NCBI GenBank assembly: GCA_037015955.1
Contig: CP143548.1
Span: 613,501 to 677,500, forward strand
From: Lachnospiraceae bacterium JLR.KK008
GTDB taxonomy: Bacteria > Bacillota > Clostridia > Lachnospirales > Lachnospiraceae
Direction of reading: 5' to 3'
Length of the DNA stretch: 64,000 nt
Shown here piece after piece: positions 53,293 through 60,354 of the stretch. The notes beneath the pieces were generated by a model, which worked only from the letters and a program-made list of their open reading frames with translations, was not told the origin of the DNA and searched no databases. How positions within the stretch are numbered: the stretch's first letter is position 1; the number at the start of each line of letters is the position of its first letter. The position numbers and the translations under genes were made by a program.

Positions 53293-53314
53293 ATGACTCC
53301 CTCCTTGTAGGTAA

Positions 53315-53343
53315 ACTATAACATAAATAGTGCAAAAATGCAA
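53315..53343 (-). promoter_or_regulatory. leftward promoter of the repressor-ImmA operon
   Basis: Minus strand TTGCAT (53338-53343), 17-base spacer, TATAGT (53315-53320). The -35 box lies in operator O1. Confidence 0.65.
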
Positions 53344-53345
53344 CT
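53329..53345. promoter_or_regulatory. repressor operator O1
   Basis: AGTGCAAAAATGCAACT; inverted on the other strand it reads AGTTGCATTTTTGCACT, close to O3. Confidence 0.55.
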
Positions 53346-53347
53346 AA

Positions 53348-53365
53348 AAATGCAAAAATGCGATT
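53348..53365. promoter_or_regulatory. repressor operator O2
   Basis: AAATGCAAAAATGCGATT, inverted AATCGCATTTTTGCATTT; ends 5 bases before the rightward -35 box. Confidence 0.5.
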
Positions 53366-53370
53366 CTGTA

Positions 53371-53399
53371 TTGACATGAGAACGAATGTACGATAAAAT
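53371..53399 (+). promoter_or_regulatory. rightward promoter toward the tail cluster
   Basis: TTGACA (53371-53376), 17-base spacer, TAAAAT (53394-53399), flanked by O2 and O3. Its transcript crosses the tRNA-Val gene in antisense before reaching DUF1492. Confidence 0.65.
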
Positions 53400-53409
53400 A
53401 CATCCAACA

Positions 53410-53427
53410 AGTCGCATTTATGCGACT
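53410..53427. promoter_or_regulatory. repressor operator O3
   Basis: AGTCGCAT-TT-ATGCGACT, the best palindrome of the three, just downstream of the rightward start site. Confidence 0.6.
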
Positions 53428-53472
53428 ATTGACTGCAAAATAAAAAGAAGGGAGGTTTTCAGGTATAAAAAA

Positions 53473-53546
53473 TGGAAGCAATGGGGCTCGAACCCATGAC
53501 CTCTCGCGTGTGAGGCGAACGCTCATCCCGGCTGAGCTATGCTTCC
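53473..53546 (-). tRNA. tRNA-Val (anticodon CAC)
   Basis: Minus strand: acceptor GGAAGCA pairs with TGCTTCC; anticodon loop CTCACAC; T-loop GGTTCGAGCCC; discriminator A. It lies between the repressor and the tail genes, in the opposite direction to the latter. Confidence 0.93.
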
Positions 53547-53555
53547 ATATGTATT

Positions 53556-53584
53556 ATTATAAGCATTTGCGAACAGAAATGCAA
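53556..53584 (-). promoter_or_regulatory. promoter of tRNA-Val
   Basis: Minus strand TTGCAT (53579-53584), 17-base spacer, TATAAT (53556-53561), ten bases before the tRNA. Confidence 0.7.
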
Positions 53585-53653
53585 TAAGAATTCTCAACGA
53601 AAGAGAGTATTTTGTGAATGACGATCTGACAGGGGAAAGGAAGGGTGTTATTT

Positions 53654-54067
53654 ATGACGGCAAAAGAATATTTACAGCAGCTACATAAGGCAGAGGTGAT
53701 CATCAGACAGAGAAGACAGGAAAATGCTGATCTACGGTCAAAACTGACAAGCATAAACAGCCTGGACTATACAAGGGATAGGGTGCAGACAAGCCGCCTG
53801 GCCGGGGCAGGGTATGAAAAAAGTGTCGCGAAAATCATCGATCTTGAGACAGAGATCGAGAAGCGGATTGACGATTATGTGGCGCTCAAGGACAGGATCA
53901 TCGGGCAGATTCATAATCTGTATGACGTCGATCAGATCAAGGTATTATATAAACGGTATGTGTTATATGAGAAATTTGAGGACATTGCCGCTGATCTTGA
54001 TTTCTCCGTGAGGAACGTGTACAAGATCCACGGCCACGGTTTGGAAGAGTTTCAGAAATGTATTTAA
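53654..54067 (+). CDS. DUF1492/ArpU-like phage transcriptional activator
   Basis: 137 residues from the ATG preceded by AAGGAAGGG; a GTG nine bases earlier is also possible. Helical N-terminus (AKEYLQQLHKAEVIIRQRRQENADL), then a sigma-4-like HTH (VLYKRYVLYEKFEDIAADLDFSVRNVYKIHGHGL). Such proteins switch on late genes in Firmicutes phages. A -10 box and hairpin follow directly downstream, ahead of the tail genes. Confidence 0.8.
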   Translation: MTAKEYLQQLHKAEVIIRQRRQENADLRSKLTSINSLDYTRDRVQTSRLAGAGYEKSVAKIIDLETEIEKRIDDYVALKDRIIGQIHNLYDVDQIKVLYKRYVLYEKFEDIAADLDFSVRNVYKIHGHGLEEFQKCI

Positions 54068-54093
54068 AAGGACAAGTGTTCATTTTAATGCAG

Positions 54094-54158
54094 TATAATC
54101 TGTGTTATTATGGCATTGTGAAAGATCAGCCACAGGGATTTCGAGTCCGGTGGCTGAT
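54094..54158 (+). promoter_or_regulatory. candidate late promoter and downstream hairpin of the tail operon
   Basis: TATAAT at 54094-54099 has no good -35 box, as expected for an activator-dependent promoter. ATCAGCCAC (54125-54133) pairs with GTGGCTGAT (54150-54158), followed by TTGCTTTC: a weak terminator or attenuator. Confidence 0.4.
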
Positions 54159-54225
54159 TTGCTTTCATACAGGATCGGGATGCCGGAAGGCACAGTTAGA
54201 TTACGAAAGAAAGGAGGCGACCGGA

Positions 54226-54666
54226 ACGATAAATTCGATCATGGAGGCGATCGGCAGTTCTTTGAACGGGGAATTTGGGGACGGATATAACATCTGTAAA
54301 GAAGAGAGAGAGCAGGGCCTGGAAAGACCTTGCTTTTTTATATCCGCTACAGGTTCTGCGGGCAGACTGTTTCCGGGGAACCGGTATCTGCGGGAAAACC
54401 AGTTTTGCATCCAGTACTTTCCACAGGAGGAAGGGAAGAAAAGGGAAGAATGTTATGCGGTGGCAGAGCAGCTTTTTTCCTGTCTCACATGGCTGCGCGT
54501 AAGCGGAGAACCTGTGAGAGGTACGAAGATGAGATGTGAAGTAGTTGACGGTATTCTGCATTTTTATGTGAACTATGATATGGTTGTCCGCAAAGTACCG
54601 GAACCGGTTCCGATTATGGAGGAAGTCTCTTCCGAAACAATGGCGAAAGGACAGGTGAGAACATGA
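54226..54666 (+). CDS. phage tail terminator-like protein (DUF6838)
   Basis: About 146 residues if read from codon 54226. INSIMEAIGSSLNGEFGDGYNI, FFISATGSAGRLFPGNRYLREN and CEVVDGILHFYVNYDMVV match DUF6838, a family that caps or joins contractile tails. AAGGAGG at 54211-54217 points to a start at 54226, yet the codon there is ACG; the first in-frame ATG (54241) is 23 bases past the ribosome site. The gene may start at ACG or at the ATG, or an ATG was mutated. The stop overlaps the next start by four bases. Confidence 0.75.
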   Translation, partial: TINSIMEAIGSSLNGEFGDGYNICKEEREQGLERPCFFISATGSAGRLFPGNRYLRENQFCIQYFPQEEGKKREECYAVAEQLFSCLTWLRVSGEPVRGTKMRCEVVDGILHFYVNYDMVVRKVPEPVPIMEEVSSETMAKGQVRT

Positions 54667-54908
54667 CAGGCAAGACTGCGGAAGAAAGAAAGTGTCCGCA
54701 AAAGGCTGCAAAAGGCAGTGCAAAGAGTGACGGGCAGAAAGGGGCCGGGAAAACAGAACACAGATTTTCCAAAGAACAGCTCCTTTCTTCCGGACGTTTT
54801 CGGGACAGAAGGGATATTGCAGAGGCCCTTCTCGACGAGAGAGAAACTTATACGGTAAAAACCGTGGAAGAAAAAATCGAGGATTACAGGAAAGGAAAGG
54901 TGAAATAA
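54663..54908 (+). CDS. small phage-tail-cluster protein
   Basis: 81 residues. The first 30 are Lys/Gly/Ala-rich. The second half, RFSKEQLLSSGRFRDRRDIAEALLDERETYTVKTVEEKIEDYRKGKVK, resembles short proteins that precede the sheath gene in clostridial PBSX-like clusters. Function unknown. It starts in the stop of the preceding gene and ends 2 bases before the sheath start. Confidence 0.65.
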   Translation: MTGKTAEERKCPQKAAKGSAKSDGQKGAGKTEHRFSKEQLLSSGRFRDRRDIAEALLDERETYTVKTVEEKIEDYRKGKVK

Positions 54909-54910
54909 GA

Positions 54911-56221
54911 ATGGCTTTAGGTGGAGGTACGTTTATCGCACAGAATAAGGAACTGCCGGGTACTTATATGAATTTTGTTTCAAAGGCGGCGGCAAACGCG
55001 GCGCTCTCCGAGAGGGGAATCGCGACAATGCCGCTGGAGCTTGACTGGGGCGTTTGTGGAGAAGTGTTTACCGTGACCAATGCGGATTTCCAGAAAAACA
55101 GCATGGAACTGTTTGGCTATGAGTATACGGACGATAAGCTGAAAGGACTGCGGGATCTGTTTTTGAACGTGCAGACGCTCTACGGTTACCGTCTGAACGG
55201 TGAGGGCAAGAAGGCAGGGAATGATCTGGCGGAAGCGCTGCACAGCGGTGTACGCGGCAATGATCTGAAGATTACAGTGCAGGTGAATGCAGATGATGAA
55301 AGTATGTTTGACGTGAAGACCCTGCTGGATGCGGTTGTCGTCGATGTACAGACAGTTTCCGATGCGGCCGGGCTGACGGCAAACAAATATGTGAGCTGGA
55401 AATCAGGCGCCGTTTTGACAGCGGCAGCAGCCATTCCGCTGACCGGCGGGACAAACGGGGAAGTGAACGGAGCGGCATATCAGGCATATCTGGATCGGAT
55501 TGAGGCGTATACGTTCCATACGATGGGCGTGGCAGTGACAGATGAAATTACGAAGGCGCTGTTTGCTTCCTTTGTGAAGCGGATGCGCGATGAGATGGGT
55601 GTGAAGTTCCAGCTTGTACTTTATGATTATGCAAAGGCCGATCATATGGGTGTGATCAGTATCGGCAATCAAGTACTGGATGAAGGGTGGAGCGAAGCCA
55701 GTCTTGTGTATTGGGTGACAGGCGCCAGCGCCGGCTGCGCAGTCAACAAGAGTAATCAGAACAGGAAGTATGACGGTAACTTTACGGTAGATACTCCCTA
55801 TACACAGAGTCAGTTAAAGGCGGCGGCCGGTGCCGGTAAATTCATGTTCCATCTTGTTGGAAGCGATGTCCGTGTGCTGGAAGATATTAATACGATGGTT
55901 ACGACTTCCGATACACAGGGCGACATTTTTCAGGAGAACCAGACGATCCGCGTGATCGATCAGATCGGCAATGACATTGCCGTACTGTTTAACACGAAGT
56001 ATCTTGGCGTTGTTCCGAATGATGCGGCTGGCCGCGTTTCATTGTGGGCAGATATAGTCTCTCACCACCGTCAGCTCGAGCAGATCCGGGCGATCGAAAA
56101 CTTTTCGGACGCTGATGTCATTGTGGAAGAGGGAAGTACGAAGAAGGCAGTTCAGGTTACCGATCTGGTCACGGTCGTCAATGCGATGAGCAAATTATAT
56201 ATGACAGTGACAGTTGGATAG
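54911..56221 (+). CDS. contractile tail sheath protein (XkdK-like)
   Basis: 436 residues. LPGTYMNFVSKAAANAALSERGIATMP is the conserved N-terminal tail-sheath strand. The C-terminal domain has MFHLVGSDVRVLEDINT, RVIDQIGNDIAVLFNTKYLG and DLVTVVNAMSKLYMTVTVG, the handshake strand that links sheath subunits. The sheath surrounds the tube and contracts to drive it through a target envelope. Contraction is what distinguishes this from siphophage-type tails. Confidence 0.92.
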   Translation: MALGGGTFIAQNKELPGTYMNFVSKAAANAALSERGIATMPLELDWGVCGEVFTVTNADFQKNSMELFGYEYTDDKLKGLRDLFLNVQTLYGYRLNGEGKKAGNDLAEALHSGVRGNDLKITVQVNADDESMFDVKTLLDAVVVDVQTVSDAAGLTANKYVSWKSGAVLTAAAAIPLTGGTNGEVNGAAYQAYLDRIEAYTFHTMGVAVTDEITKALFASFVKRMRDEMGVKFQLVLYDYAKADHMGVISIGNQVLDEGWSEASLVYWVTGASAGCAVNKSNQNRKYDGNFTVDTPYTQSQLKAAAGAGKFMFHLVGSDVRVLEDINTMVTTSDTQGDIFQENQTIRVIDQIGNDIAVLFNTKYLGVVPNDAAGRVSLWADIVSHHRQLEQIRAIENFSDADVIVEEGSTKKAVQVTDLVTVVNAMSKLYMTVTVG

Positions 56222-56240
56222 AGGGGAGGAAAAAGAAACA

Positions 56241-56714
56241 ATGGGAAACAATGCGATTATGAATGCCAGGGACGCCGTATATGGCGGACTTGCGGAATGC
56301 TATATGACGATAAATGGGCGGCGCTATAATTTTATGAGTATGACCGACTTTGAGAGCAAATGGGAGGTCAATGTTATTGATGTGCCGATTCTTGGCAAAG
56401 TGGGCATGGGACATAAGGCAGCCGGCGGTAAGGGCAGCTGGAGCGGTACGGCGCATTACAACCAGTCCTGCCTGCGGGAAATGGCGGATATATATCAGAA
56501 GACGGGCGTGATGCCGTATTTTGAGATCCAGGTGAGCAATGAGGACCCGACAAGTGCGGCGGGCAGACAGACGATCATTCACAGAAACTGCCTGTGCGAC
56601 AGCTTTATCCTGTCAAAATTCCAGGCAGGAGAGGAGATCATGGACGAGGAACTTTCCGGGACATTCGAAAGCTGGGATATGCCGGAGAAATTTAAGGAAC
56701 TGGAAGGGTTCTGA
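56241..56714 (+). CDS. tail tube protein (XkdM-like)
   Basis: 157 residues from the ATG at 56241 (GAGGGGAGG upstream). AMNARDAVYG-type start, GRRYNFMSMTDFESKWEVNVIDVPILGKVGMGHK and GSWSGTAHYNQSCLREM are typical tail tube sequences. It polymerises into the inner tube. A hairpin terminator follows at 56745, so tube and sheath are probably made in excess of the later genes. Confidence 0.9.
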   Translation: MGNNAIMNARDAVYGGLAECYMTINGRRYNFMSMTDFESKWEVNVIDVPILGKVGMGHKAAGGKGSWSGTAHYNQSCLREMADIYQKTGVMPYFEIQVSNEDPTSAAGRQTIIHRNCLCDSFILSKFQAGEEIMDEELSGTFESWDMPEKFKELEGF

Positions 56715-56744
56715 CAGGAAGAATGCGCGCTTGCAGATGAACGG

Positions 56745-56782
56745 TCCCGCTTACATGATTTGTAAGCGGGATCTTATTTTAC
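56745..56782 (+). terminator. intraoperon terminator after the tube gene
   Basis: TCCCGCTTAC (56745-56754) pairs with GTAAGCGGGA (56762-56771), then TCTTATTTTA. The T-run is interrupted, so partial read-through is likely. A second small hairpin (CTGCCA/TGGCAG, 56847-56863) sits next to the following ribosome site. Confidence 0.6.
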
Positions 56783-56879
56783 CCTCTGCGATCACGGAAC
56801 AGGCGCAGAGGTATGAACTGGAACAGGAAGAGTGTAACAGGTAGCCACTGCCATACGGTGGCAGAGAGAGGAGAAGAAG

Positions 56880-57311
56880 ATGTCAAAATTCAGCAGGTTT
56901 ATGAAAGCCAATAAAGCGGAGAAACAAAATGAAAGGTATGCGCCGACAAGGTCCTTATGTGACGAAAATGGAAAGCCTCTGGAATGGGAATTCCGGCATA
57001 TCACGTCCAAAGATAATGAAGAACTTCGGGATGCCTGTACGGTCGAAGTACCGGTTACAGGGAAACCGAATATGTATCGGCCGCGGGTGCAGACAGGCAA
57101 ATATATTCAGAAGATGATCGTGGCGTCCGTTGTATATCCGGATCTCTATGACGCGGATCTGCAGGACTCCTACGATGTGAAGACACCGGAGGACTTATTG
57201 CTCGCCATGGTCGATGATCCGGGTGAATACAATGAATTGGCCGCTTTTATGCAGAGTTTTCAGGGATTTAATGTTTCCTTCAACGATAAGGTGGAAGAGG
57301 CAAAAAACTGA
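56880..57311 (+). CDS. tail assembly chaperone, short form (XkdN-like)
   Basis: 143 residues. FSRFMKANKAEKQNERYAPTRSL, WEFRHITSKDNEELRD and YDVKTPEDLLLAMVDDPGEYNELAAFMQSFQG are the N-terminal chaperone domain. These proteins coat the tape measure during tail assembly, like gpG of lambda. The frame ends at TGA immediately after A-AAA-AAC, a classical -1 slippery heptamer (57302-57308), giving a minor extended form. GAGAGGAGAAG precedes the ATG. Confidence 0.85.
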   Translation: MSKFSRFMKANKAEKQNERYAPTRSLCDENGKPLEWEFRHITSKDNEELRDACTVEVPVTGKPNMYRPRVQTGKYIQKMIVASVVYPDLYDADLQDSYDVKTPEDLLLAMVDDPGEYNELAAFMQSFQGFNVSFNDKVEEAKN

Positions 57312-57508
57312 TCGAGGAAGGGGATTGGGAGGCGAATCTTGCCTACTATGCCCTTCTGAAATTACACATCCTGCCGTCGGTCATTCTCGGACTGGAGGAA
57401 CAGGAAAAAGCCTTTGTGGCGGCTTCAATTAAAGTAAAGATTAACAGCGATAGAGAGAGGGAGAGAGAAATGAAGCGAAAAGCAGATAAGGGAAGGAAAA
57501 GAAGGTGA
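57308..57508 (+). CDS. -1 frameshift extension of the tail assembly chaperone (gpGT-like)
   Basis: Open frame of 66 codons entered by -1 slippage at A-AAA-AAC. It reads LIEEGDWEANLAYYALLKLH, then ILPSVILGLEEQEKAFVAAS and a basic tail ending KRKADKGRKRR. The 'LHILPSxxLxLxxxEKAFVxASI' pattern is the conserved T-domain of frameshifted tail chaperones. There is no start codon or ribosome site of its own. The fusion would be about 209 residues. It ends five bases before the tape measure start. Confidence 0.8.
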   Translation: MIEEGDWEANLAYYALLKLHILPSVILGLEEQEKAFVAASIKVKINSDREREREMKRKADKGRKRR

Positions 57509-57512
57509 TGAA

Positions 57513-59666
57513 ATGTCAGAAAACAGCAGTGCGGCCGTATGGGCGGACAATTTTGCGGACGCACTGATCCGAGCGGTCAGTGCGGTGGATCTGTTTGCTT
57601 CCGCCATAGAACAGATACCGTCTGCCGCTGGCAGTATGGCCAATGCGGTATCAAACCAGATTCTTTCTGTGCAACAGACAAGCATGAATGTCGCTGTCAC
57701 AAACATAAATGTGCTCAACCAGTCGTGGCAGCAGTTGTCCCGGACGATAGAAAGTACGGAACAAAACATTGATGCAAATGTGAAAGTGCAGGAGGAGCTC
57801 AACCAAAAAGTGGAAGAAGGAATGAGCAAAGCGGAAAAGTTGAAGCAGGCGTTTATGGGGTTTATTAAGAAGTATGCGACGATGGATCATCTGGAAATGG
57901 CTTTCAAACTTTCAGATGATCTGACGGCGGCGACTGCCCGGCTGGATATGGTAAACGATGGTATGCAGACAACGCAGGAATTACAGAATATGGTCTACCA
58001 GTCCGCGCAGCGGTCAAGGAATGCCTATCAGGAGACCGCAGATACCGTGACGCAGATGGGAACGATGGCAGGGGGCGCCTTTTCCGGCAACAGAGAGATG
58101 ATAGGTTTTGTGGAACAGATCAATAAGCAATTTGCACTTGCCAATCTGGGAGCTACGGACACAGGGGAAGCCATGCAGCAGATCACGCAGGCGATGAGTG
58201 ACGGCGTCCTCAGCGGCGAGCAGTATAACAGCATTTTAGCTAAGGCACCGAACATCCTCCAGTCGATCGCCGACTATATGGGCGTCCCCGAAGAAGAACT
58301 GAAAAGTATGGCGGCGGAGGGTGTCATAACGGCTGAGATTATGAAGGCGGCCATGTTTGCGTCAGCGGACGAGACGAACGCCCGGTTTGCCAATATGCCG
58401 ATGACATTCAGTCAGATCGGGACTTCCATCCGTAATACCGCTTCGCAGGCATTTCAGCCGATCCTGCAGCGGCTCAGTGAGATCGCAAACAGCGAAGGCT
58501 TTCAGACGCTTGTGAACGGTATCGTGCAGGGGATGGTGATACTCATTGGCATCATGGTCAGGGGGTTCGAATTCATAGCTGGAATTGCAGAACTTGTGAT
58601 CGAACACTGGGATCAGATTGTACCGGTCATTGCCGGAGTTGCAGCGGCTATTCTGGCTTATCATGCGGCTGTGCTGATTGCAAGTATCGCGCAGGCAGCT
58701 TTCAATTTTGTTCTTTTGTCGTGTCCGCTGATACAGATTGTATTACTCATCGGAGCTTTGATTGCAGGGATCATTGCTTTGGCACAAAATTTTTCCGGAG
58801 TGGGTCACATTGCACAGAGTGTGTTCGGGGTGCTCTGCGGCTGGGTGAACGTGGCAATTCAGGCTGTTATAAACTTCGGACTTATGGTCGCCAACATTGC
58901 TCTTGGCATTGGAAGTGCAATAGGTGCACTTGCGTTCAATATCATGGCGGCCTTCCATAATGCGATCTGTTCCGTGAAGGCATGGTGGTATGATCTGCTG
59001 GCAACGGCGCTGAAAGTGATCGAAAGGATATGCATCGGATTAAATAAACTGCCATTTGTGGAATTTGATTTTTCCATGATCAGCAATGCGGCGGACGAGT
59101 ATGAGGAAAAGGCGAGAACGGCAGAGAGCGACAAATGGGAATATAAAGACATTTCGGAGGCCTTTGATGCAGGGATGTCGACTTTTGATGCCTTTGAGCA
59201 TGGATGGGCAGAGGAGGCATACAGAGATGGGAGCGCGGTTGGAGACGGCTTTGCAGAAAGGATCGATAACATCTTGCCTGACATGTCTGATCCGACTTCT
59301 TTTTTCACGGCAGACGGGGGAAACGGATATGGCGGATATGGAAACGAAGGATTCGACGGATACGGAGAGGATTGGCCTGGCGGCTTTGGAGGAGAAACGG
59401 GGAATATCGCAGGCGGTGTCGATGAGATTGCCGGCAATACCGGAGCGATGGCCGACTCTGTGGAGATGAGCAAGGAAGACCTGGGGTATCTGCGGGACAT
59501 TGCGGAGCAGGAAGCGATCAATCAATTTACAACCGCGGAGATTACCATTCAGCAGACGAATAACAATACGATCAAAAGAGGCATGGACCTGGATGGGGTT
59601 GTCTCCCGTCTGGACGCTGCTCTTGGTGAAGCGATCGACATGATGGCGGAAGGGGTGTATGTATGA
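57513..59666 (+). CDS. tail tape measure protein
   Basis: 717 residues. The tape-measure N-terminal domain spans about 140-340 (RNAYQETADTVTQMGTMAGGAF, FVEQINKQFALANLGATDTGEAMQQITQAMSDGVLSGEQ, ILAKAPNILQSIADYMGVPEEEL). Three hydrophobic segments (about 340-500) follow, then a Gly/Tyr/Asp-rich stretch (GNGYGGYGNEGFDGYGEDW). Tape length sets tail length; at roughly 0.15 nm per residue this would be a tail near 100 nm. That estimate is a rule of thumb from other phages. Confidence 0.9.
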   Translation: MSENSSAAVWADNFADALIRAVSAVDLFASAIEQIPSAAGSMANAVSNQILSVQQTSMNVAVTNINVLNQSWQQLSRTIESTEQNIDANVKVQEELNQKVEEGMSKAEKLKQAFMGFIKKYATMDHLEMAFKLSDDLTAATARLDMVNDGMQTTQELQNMVYQSAQRSRNAYQETADTVTQMGTMAGGAFSGNREMIGFVEQINKQFALANLGATDTGEAMQQITQAMSDGVLSGEQYNSILAKAPNILQSIADYMGVPEEELKSMAAEGVITAEIMKAAMFASADETNARFANMPMTFSQIGTSIRNTASQAFQPILQRLSEIANSEGFQTLVNGIVQGMVILIGIMVRGFEFIAGIAELVIEHWDQIVPVIAGVAAAILAYHAAVLIASIAQAAFNFVLLSCPLIQIVLLIGALIAGIIALAQNFSGVGHIAQSVFGVLCGWVNVAIQAVINFGLMVANIALGIGSAIGALAFNIMAAFHNAICSVKAWWYDLLATALKVIERICIGLNKLPFVEFDFSMISNAADEYEEKARTAESDKWEYKDISEAFDAGMSTFDAFEHGWAEEAYRDGSAVGDGFAERIDNILPDMSDPTSFFTADGGNGYGGYGNEGFDGYGEDWPGGFGGETGNIAGGVDEIAGNTGAMADSVEMSKEDLGYLRDIAEQEAINQFTTAEITIQQTNNNTIKRGMDLDGVVSRLDAALGEAIDMMAEGVYV

Positions 59667-60337
59667 TGAAAAGCGGCTATGATTTTTATCTGGGGCGGTG
59701 TCTGTTACCGGTCACTCCCTCCAAACTGACAGTACAGATCAACAATGCCAATGAGACGGTTACTTTGATTGATGAAGGAGAGATCAACATACTCAGGCAG
59801 GCAGGGCTGACGGAGATTGAATTTGAATGTGCGATTCCGCAGGTGCAGTATCCATTTGCCGTCTATCCGGCCGGCTTTCAGGATGCGAATTATTTTCTCG
59901 ATTATTTTGAGGCGCTGAAAACAAGCTGCAAACCGTTTCAGTTCATCGTCTGCCGGAGGATGCCGCAGGGCAGTACACTGTTTGACACCAATATCAGGGT
60001 ATCGCTGGAAGACTATAGAATCAGTGAAGACGCAAAAGACGGCTTTGATCTGAATGTAAAGATCAGCCTGAAGCAGTGGAAGGATTATGGGGCGAAAACA
60101 GTGTATGTCAGCGAAGACGGGACGCAGGGGTCTGTCGAGGAACAGAGGGAGACAGACAACGCGCCGACAGCGCAGTCGTATGAAGTCAGAAAAGGAGACT
60201 GTCTCTGGAACATTGCCAGAAAATTTTATGGAAACGGCGCTAAATATACGGTCATTTATGATGCAAACAGAGAAGTGGTCGGCGGTAATCCGAATCGGAT
60301 CTATCCGGGTCAGGTGCTGTCGATCCCGGCGCTTTAA
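59663..60337 (+). CDS. LysM-domain baseplate/tail protein (XkdP-like)
   Basis: 224 residues; ATGATG start overlaps the tape-measure stop. The first 160 residues are an XkdP-like adaptor (YDFYLGRCLLPVTPSKLTVQIN; DANYFLDYFEALKTSCKPFQF; ISLKQWKDYGAKTV). The C-terminal LysM is complete (YEVRKGDCLWNIARKFYGNGAKYTVIYDANREV...IYPGQVLSIP). It links the tube end to the baseplate hub; LysM suggests peptidoglycan contact. Confidence 0.88.
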   Translation: MMKSGYDFYLGRCLLPVTPSKLTVQINNANETVTLIDEGEINILRQAGLTEIEFECAIPQVQYPFAVYPAGFQDANYFLDYFEALKTSCKPFQFIVCRRMPQGSTLFDTNIRVSLEDYRISEDAKDGFDLNVKISLKQWKDYGAKTVYVSEDGTQGSVEEQRETDNAPTAQSYEVRKGDCLWNIARKFYGNGAKYTVIYDANREVVGGNPNRIYPGQVLSIPAL

Positions 60338-60354
60338 GAAAGGCAGGTGATTGA

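Noticed and set aside
53473-53546. Phage attachment site inside tRNA-Val
   Set aside because: No integrase and no second partial copy of the tRNA 3' end was found in the window.
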